Below the pieces are notes generated by a model. The model made no database searches and had not been told where the DNA came from. It saw nothing but the letters and a program-made list of their open reading frames with translations. Below, piece by piece: positions 60,540-64,000 of a DNA stretch of 64,000 nucleotides. Position numbers and translations under genes: made by a program. The stretch spans positions 1 through 64,000 of the forward strand of contig UQJP01000011.1 of the NCBI GenBank assembly GCA_900541415.1, written 5' to 3'. Each line of letters begins with the position of its first letter. Position 1 is the first letter of the stretch. The stretch comes from an uncultured Odoribacter sp. Lineage in GTDB: Bacteria > Bacteroidota > Bacteroidia > Bacteroidales > Marinifilaceae.

Positions 60540-61163
60540 ATGACGGAGAAGAGATATTTATTGGCGGAGAAACTACGTACTTACATATCCAAATATGGAA
60601 TCAACGATTTCAACGAGGAACATTTAAAAACCGTAGGGGTGACGCTGGAGGAACTAAAGGAAAATTTCAGCGACCGGAGGGATATTGTTAAAGCCATATT
60701 GGAACATGAGCGGAACTGTTTTGCGGAGATATTCGAAGAATATGACTTCAACGGTTGGAACGCAATAGATATTATGTTGATTATCAGCAATGAAATCAAC
60801 AACCGTTTTTTCTATGTCAGTCCTTCCGTCACCATCATGCTATCCAAAGATTTCCCGGACATCTTCATTCCCCATCAGGAAGAGCGTTCCAATTTCATCT
60901 ATGAAAAAATCAAGATCAACATTGAAAAAGGGATGGAACAAGGCATCTATAAAAAAGATATTTCCAGCGAAATGATCGCCCGGATGTATATTGCAAAGCT
61001 GAACGACATTCACGATCCCCAGATTTATCCGCCGGAAGGCTTCACATTTGCCACCATATTCACCACCCTGATCGACGACGTGCTTAAACACATCACGAAC
61101 GAGGAAGGAAAAAGATATTACAAACAACGGAAACAATTGTATAGCATTCTGAATTTCAGATAA
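60540..61163 (+). CDS. TetR-like regulator with a divergent DNA-binding domain
   Basis: A 207-residue protein whose length and helical pattern match TetR regulators. The N-terminal 55 residues follow the TetR helix layout (LLAEKLRTYISKYGIN...VTLEELKENFSDRRDIVKAIL), but the recognition helix lacks the usual glycine and tyrosine residues, so DNA binding is uncertain. The C-terminal ligand-binding part (60-207) shows no recognised subfamily. An Lrp-type regulator follows 115 nt downstream. Confidence 0.65.
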   Translation: MTEKRYLLAEKLRTYISKYGINDFNEEHLKTVGVTLEELKENFSDRRDIVKAILEHERNCFAEIFEEYDFNGWNAIDIMLIISNEINNRFFYVSPSVTIMLSKDFPDIFIPHQEERSNFIYEKIKINIEKGMEQGIYKKDISSEMIARMYIAKLNDIHDPQIYPPEGFTFATIFTTLIDDVLKHITNEEGKRYYKQRKQLYSILNFR

Positions 61164-61278
61164 TCAAAAAACCTGTATAACATAAACTCGAACACAATCC
61201 GGAAACTCCCGATCCCCCGGAATTTCATCCTGCATCCGCAGCCCAGGATTTCCGGAAGGTCTTCAAAATCCATAAACC

Positions 61279-61746
61279 ATGAAATACCAAATCGACGATA
61301 TAGATAAAAAGATTCTTTCCTATCTGGTAAAAAATGCCAGAGTTCCATTTTTGGAAATTGCCAGAGAATGTGGAATTTCAGGAGCGGCTATCCATCAGCG
61401 GGTGAAAAAAATGGAAGATGCCGGAATCATCGAAGGCTCTTGCTTTATCGTTAAACCCAGAGCTTTGGGTTTCAAAATATGCGCCTTTATCGGAGTGGTG
61501 CTCGACAACGCCCACCAATACAAATCGGTGGTAAAAGAAATCGAGAAAATACCGGAAGTGATCGAATGCCATTTCATCACCGGACATTACTCCTTTTTTC
61601 TGAAAATTCGTTGCAATAGCCACCAGCATCTGATGGATATTCTAATCAATACCCTACAAAACATTCCCGGCATTGCCAAAACCGAATCGTTTATCTCCCT
61701 CGACCAGATCATCGAAAAGCAAATCGACATCTGCCCGGAAGAATAA
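61279..61746 (+). CDS. Lrp/AsnC-family transcriptional regulator
   Basis: A 155-residue regulator with an N-terminal helix-turn-helix (DDIDKKILSYLVKNARVPFLEIARECGISGAAIHQRVKKME) and a C-terminal RAM/AsnC ligand-binding domain (about 70-148). It probably senses an amino acid or related metabolite and forms dimers or octamers. A strong terminator follows. Confidence 0.92.
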   Translation: MKYQIDDIDKKILSYLVKNARVPFLEIARECGISGAAIHQRVKKMEDAGIIEGSCFIVKPRALGFKICAFIGVVLDNAHQYKSVVKEIEKIPEVIECHFITGHYSFFLKIRCNSHQHLMDILINTLQNIPGIAKTESFISLDQIIEKQIDICPEE

Positions 61747-61779
61747 CATCCGGCTACATAAAGACATTTATCCTAAAAA

Positions 61780-61824
61780 CAGTCCGGCACAAGAAAAAGA
61801 TTCTTCCTGCCGGACTGCTTTTTC
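61780..61824 (+). terminator. Intrinsic terminator of the Lrp-type gene
   Basis: CAGTCCGGCA (61780-61789) pairs perfectly with TGCCGGACTG (61808-61817); the loop carries a second stem AAGAA/TTCTT. A T run follows. Confidence 0.8.
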
Positions 61825-61942
61825 AGCCTGTAATCCCGATTGCGGGAAAACACGGCATGCCGGAAAACAATCTTCTCTCCCTCCGGTTGCTCCGCCACTC
61901 GAAAATTATAAACAAAAACAGCGAATATCTGCTTTAAACTTG

Positions 61943-61950
61943 TATTTTTG
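61943..61950 (+). promoter_or_regulatory. Putative -7 promoter box (TATTTTTG)
   Basis: TATTTTTG matches TAnnTTTG, 35 nt before the ATG at 61986. Confidence 0.48.
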
Positions 61951-61985
61951 TTTACCTCCTATTTAAAATCAATAGGATACAGCAC

Positions 61986-62618
61986 ATGATAAACAGATTG
62001 CTTTTTATTTCAATTCTATGTTTCCTGTATACATTGGTTTCAGCACAGGAAAAAAACTTCCACATCAAAGGCAAGGTTTCGGGAAGCGAATGGAGTTCTG
62101 TGGCTCCTTTGATAAATGCCTACATACAAATAAAAGAAAAGCCTGAAACCGGATTCCTGACAGATTCCCTGGGAAATTTCAAAATAGACCGCCTGAAAAA
62201 AGGGAAATACCACATCACCGTTTCTTTTATCGGATTCGAAAGCCGTGACACGGTTGTCCGCCTCACCGACGGATCCATCGACAACTTAACTTTCGTCCTG
62301 CCTTTATACTACGATAAAAAAAAGGTCTCCGTGAAACAGGCCAGAAAGGAAATCAGGAAAGGACATCCGCATCTATACGCCTGTACGGAAGATGATAAGC
62401 ATACAGCTTTTCAGGCGTTTTACAACAAATACCAGGTGGGCTTCTCCACCTACAACCCACAACTGATAAATAACAAGGAACAGCATTTAAATATTCCGCG
62501 CGAAGTTTTAATCCGGTATAATCGGGAAACTTTTAAATATTTAGACAAAACTTACGGAAAAGACTGGCGGCAGGAAATTCCACCGGGAATCATAGGTTTT
62601 GAAGAGTGGATAGAATAA
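61986..62618 (+). CDS. Exported carboxypeptidase-regulatory-like (CarboxypepD_reg) domain protein
   Basis: A 210-residue protein with a signal peptide (MINRLLFISILCFLYTLVSA) and a beta-sandwich of the CarboxypepD_reg-like type (AYIQIKEKPETGFLTDSLGNFKIDR...ISFIGFESRDTVV) as found at the N-terminus of TonB-dependent transporters. Here it is alone, without a beta-barrel. The C-terminal 90 residues show no known domain. Its end lies 41 nt before the DUF3795 gene. Confidence 0.72.
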   Translation: MINRLLFISILCFLYTLVSAQEKNFHIKGKVSGSEWSSVAPLINAYIQIKEKPETGFLTDSLGNFKIDRLKKGKYHITVSFIGFESRDTVVRLTDGSIDNLTFVLPLYYDKKKVSVKQARKEIRKGHPHLYACTEDDKHTAFQAFYNKYQVGFSTYNPQLINNKEQHLNIPREVLIRYNRETFKYLDKTYGKDWRQEIPPGIIGFEEWIE

Positions 62619-62659
62619 ATATTTGCCGGGAAATCCGGCAAACCGCAATAACATTAAGG

Positions 62660-63121
62660 ATGACAGAAAATAATCAAGAGTTTATAAAACAGAGGCTCGC
62701 TCCCTGCGGTTTACACTGCGGCAGATGTTTCGCTTTCACAGACGGGGACATTCGTAAATATAGCAACCGGCTTCAACAAGCATTAGGTAATTTCGATGTA
62801 TATGCCACCCGCTTCGTAGAGCTGCTCCATGAGCCCGTCTTCGGGAAATATCCCGAATTCAAAGAAGTTCTCAACCACTTGTCAACGGCTCATTGCAACG
62901 GTTGCAGAGCTGAAAAATGCAAGCTATTCACCAACTGCAACGTGCGGGCGTGCAGTGAAGAAAAAAAGGTGGACTTTTGCTTCCAATGCAAAGATTTTCC
63001 CTGCACGCACACAGGTTTCGACGAACATTTATATAAAAGGCATGTGGATATAAACAAACGGATCAAAGAAATAGGCGTAGAAGCATACTACCGGGAAATT
63101 AAAGACCTCTCCCGGTATTAA
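62660..63121 (+). CDS. DUF3795 cysteine-rich protein
   Basis: The ATG at 62660 gives 153 residues; an earlier frame start at 62606 would overlap the preceding gene. The protein carries conserved cysteine groups (LAPCGLHCGRCFA, HCNGCRAEKC, NCNVRAC, FCFQCKDFPC) typical of DUF3795, which is thought to bind metal or iron-sulfur. No function is established. It is followed by a 300-nt AT-rich region. Confidence 0.82.
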   Translation: MTENNQEFIKQRLAPCGLHCGRCFAFTDGDIRKYSNRLQQALGNFDVYATRFVELLHEPVFGKYPEFKEVLNHLSTAHCNGCRAEKCKLFTNCNVRACSEEKKVDFCFQCKDFPCTHTGFDEHLYKRHVDINKRIKEIGVEAYYREIKDLSRY

Positions 63122-63421
63122 AAACAAAAATACAAAGCCTATCCCATATAGGTAGCTTTGAATCAAAACATCTTCATCCCATTTAGTTAGCAGGCTACTG
63201 CATAACTATAAAAGTTTATTCCATAAATAAACCCTAATCTCCCCTATCCAGACGGGTGTGTTTCCATATCATCAGAAAACATGATAAAATCACACAATCA
63301 TCAATACAAACATATTTTAACAAAAATAAATCATACATAAAATAAATATTATAAATTTCATAAACATTAAACAAAATACGATACATTTGCCGAACAATAT
63401 TTTATAACAAAAAATTATGTC
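63122..63421. other. AT-rich non-coding region before the NVEALA genes
   Basis: This 300-nt region is very AT-rich and holds no gene. It has a bulged hairpin CAAAGC..CTAT / ATAG..GCTTTG (63133-63160) after the DUF3795 gene and the -7 box at 63382-63389. Confidence 0.5.
63382..63389 (+). promoter_or_regulatory. Putative -7 promoter box (TACATTTG) of the NVEALA genes
   Basis: TACATTTG matches TAnnTTTG, 32 nt before the first NVEALA ATG. Confidence 0.52.
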
Positions 63422-63730
63422 ATGAAAAAATTTTTAATCGTATTCATTGGAACAATCGGAACCTTTGTCTATGCCAATAACAACATCGGTTTCAGCAAAG
63501 AAAATATTATTTTAAAAAACATCGAAGTATTGGTCGGTGAAGAAGAAGGGGTTGATATACAATCCTGCTATATGGACAAGGACATCGCGAGTGATGCCGG
63601 CTCAGCAGCAAGTTATACGATCTGCAATGGCCAAACGACAAGTTCTATGGTCTACAAATGTGGGAGCGATAAACGAGGTAGCATAAGGTATTCCCCCTAT
63701 ACAATCCCCACTTACACCTGTAAAAAATAA
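63422..63730 (+). CDS. NVEALA-type small exported peptide, copy 1
   Basis: A 102-residue protein with a hydrophobic N-terminus (MKKFLIVFIGTIGTFVYA) and the NVEALA-like segment ILKNIEVLV, found in small Bacteroidales proteins believed to be exported peptide precursors. The remainder has four cysteines, in SCYMDKD, YTICN, YKCGSDK and YTCKK, which could form two disulfides. The neighbour is a close paralogue. Function unknown. Confidence 0.78.
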   Translation: MKKFLIVFIGTIGTFVYANNNIGFSKENIILKNIEVLVGEEEGVDIQSCYMDKDIASDAGSAASYTICNGQTTSSMVYKCGSDKRGSIRYSPYTIPTYTCKK

Positions 63731-63783
63731 TACTGGCAAATACCATCGATTCGTTATTTTTCAATTATACCACAACTACTATT

Positions 63784-64000
63784 ATGAAAAAAACATTCAT
63801 TCTTCTCACCTTTGTCGTGACAGCGATCTTATTCATGAGTCAAAATATTTCCTCTTCAAAAGCCAATATGATATTGGCCAATATTGAAGTGCTGACAGAC
63901 ACCGAAGATCCGACAAAAACACGTTCCTGCTACATGGATAAAGATGTAATCGAAGATTTAAGTGCGGCTTCCAAATACACCATCTGTAACAGTGAAACCA
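63784..64000 (+). CDS. NVEALA-type small exported peptide, copy 2 (partial)
   Basis: The coding sequence starts at ATG 63784 and runs off the window after 72 codons. It has an N-terminal signal-like helix (MKKTFILLTFVVTAILFM), the NVEALA-type segment ILANIEVLT, and the shared SCYMDKD and YTICN blocks with copy 1. The spacing and identity mark it as a tandem duplicate. The remainder of this locus lies beyond the edge. Confidence 0.75.
   Translation, partial: MKKTFILLTFVVTAILFMSQNISSSKANMILANIEVLTDTEDPTKTRSCYMDKDVIEDLSAASKYTICNSET

Overview
The window looks like chromosomal DNA of a gut-type Bacteroidales bacterium, plausibly Odoribacteraceae (Odoribacter/Butyricimonas-like); that placement is inference. 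Supporting signs are upstream boxes matching the Bacteroidetes -7 element TAnnTTTG before about twenty genes, near-absence of Shine-Dalgarno sequences, and Bacteroidetes families: GldE/GldD, DUF4252 with an ECF sigma factor, NVEALA peptides, the short COX24-like ribosomal-type protein, the carboxyspermidine route to polyamines, and a LysM/periplasmic-binding fusion. No rRNA, tRNA, CRISPR, prophage or insertion sequence was recognised. Most of the window is core genome.

Layout. 1-6.1 kb: end of rpe, an FtsE-type ATPase with a long acidic tail, a LysM/binding-protein fusion, a PASTA protein, RluD and a GNAT enzyme. 6.4-7.6 kb: ferredoxin, small membrane protein and ECF sigma factor. 7.8-10.2 kb: carboxyspermidine decarboxylase and dehydrogenase. 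10.2-16.9 kb: an RND efflux operon (adaptor, pump, TolC) and CorA. 17.1-22.9 kb: a leftward cell-envelope/isoprenoid run (M23, dxr, rseP, AhpD-like, thioredoxin-like, nuclease-fold protein). 23-36 kb: MscS, an M16 protease, AraC, LamG-nuclease fusion, GH3 glucosidase, a sugar-kinase-like protein and membrane proteins. 36.2-45.6 kb: prfC, a thioesterase, a response regulator, a broken uvrB, an epimerase, the c-di-AMP cyclase, an EamA transporter, a LolA-like protein and ychF. 46-48.7 kb: MATE and MFS exporters. 48.8-51.5 kb: ECF sigma, putative anti-sigma, two DUF4252 proteins and a DUF5715 lipoprotein. 51.6-58.7 kb: DsbD, RNase G, the small COX24-like protein, HU, SSB, GldE and GldD. 58.8-64 kb: a degenerate PafA-like protein, TetR-like and Lrp/AsnC regulators, a carboxypeptidase-regulatory-like protein, a DUF3795 protein and two tandem NVEALA-type exported peptides at the right edge.

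The most interesting signals are: (1) a tetranucleotide tract (ATCT, 6.5 units) inside the gldD signal-peptide region that puts the only ATG out of frame, so gldD looks phase-variable and OFF here; (2) a perfect 13-bp inverted repeat around an internal promoter and candidate start codon of the DUF5715 lipoprotein gene; (3) leader-RNA candidates upstream of the MATE, corA, dacA and sugar-kinase-like genes; (4) uvrB split by an apparent 41-nt imperfect duplication; (5) a PafA-like protein that has lost several metal ligands; (6) tandem cysteine-containing NVEALA peptides. All are read from sequence alone, and sequencing or assembly error must be excluded for the frame breaks.
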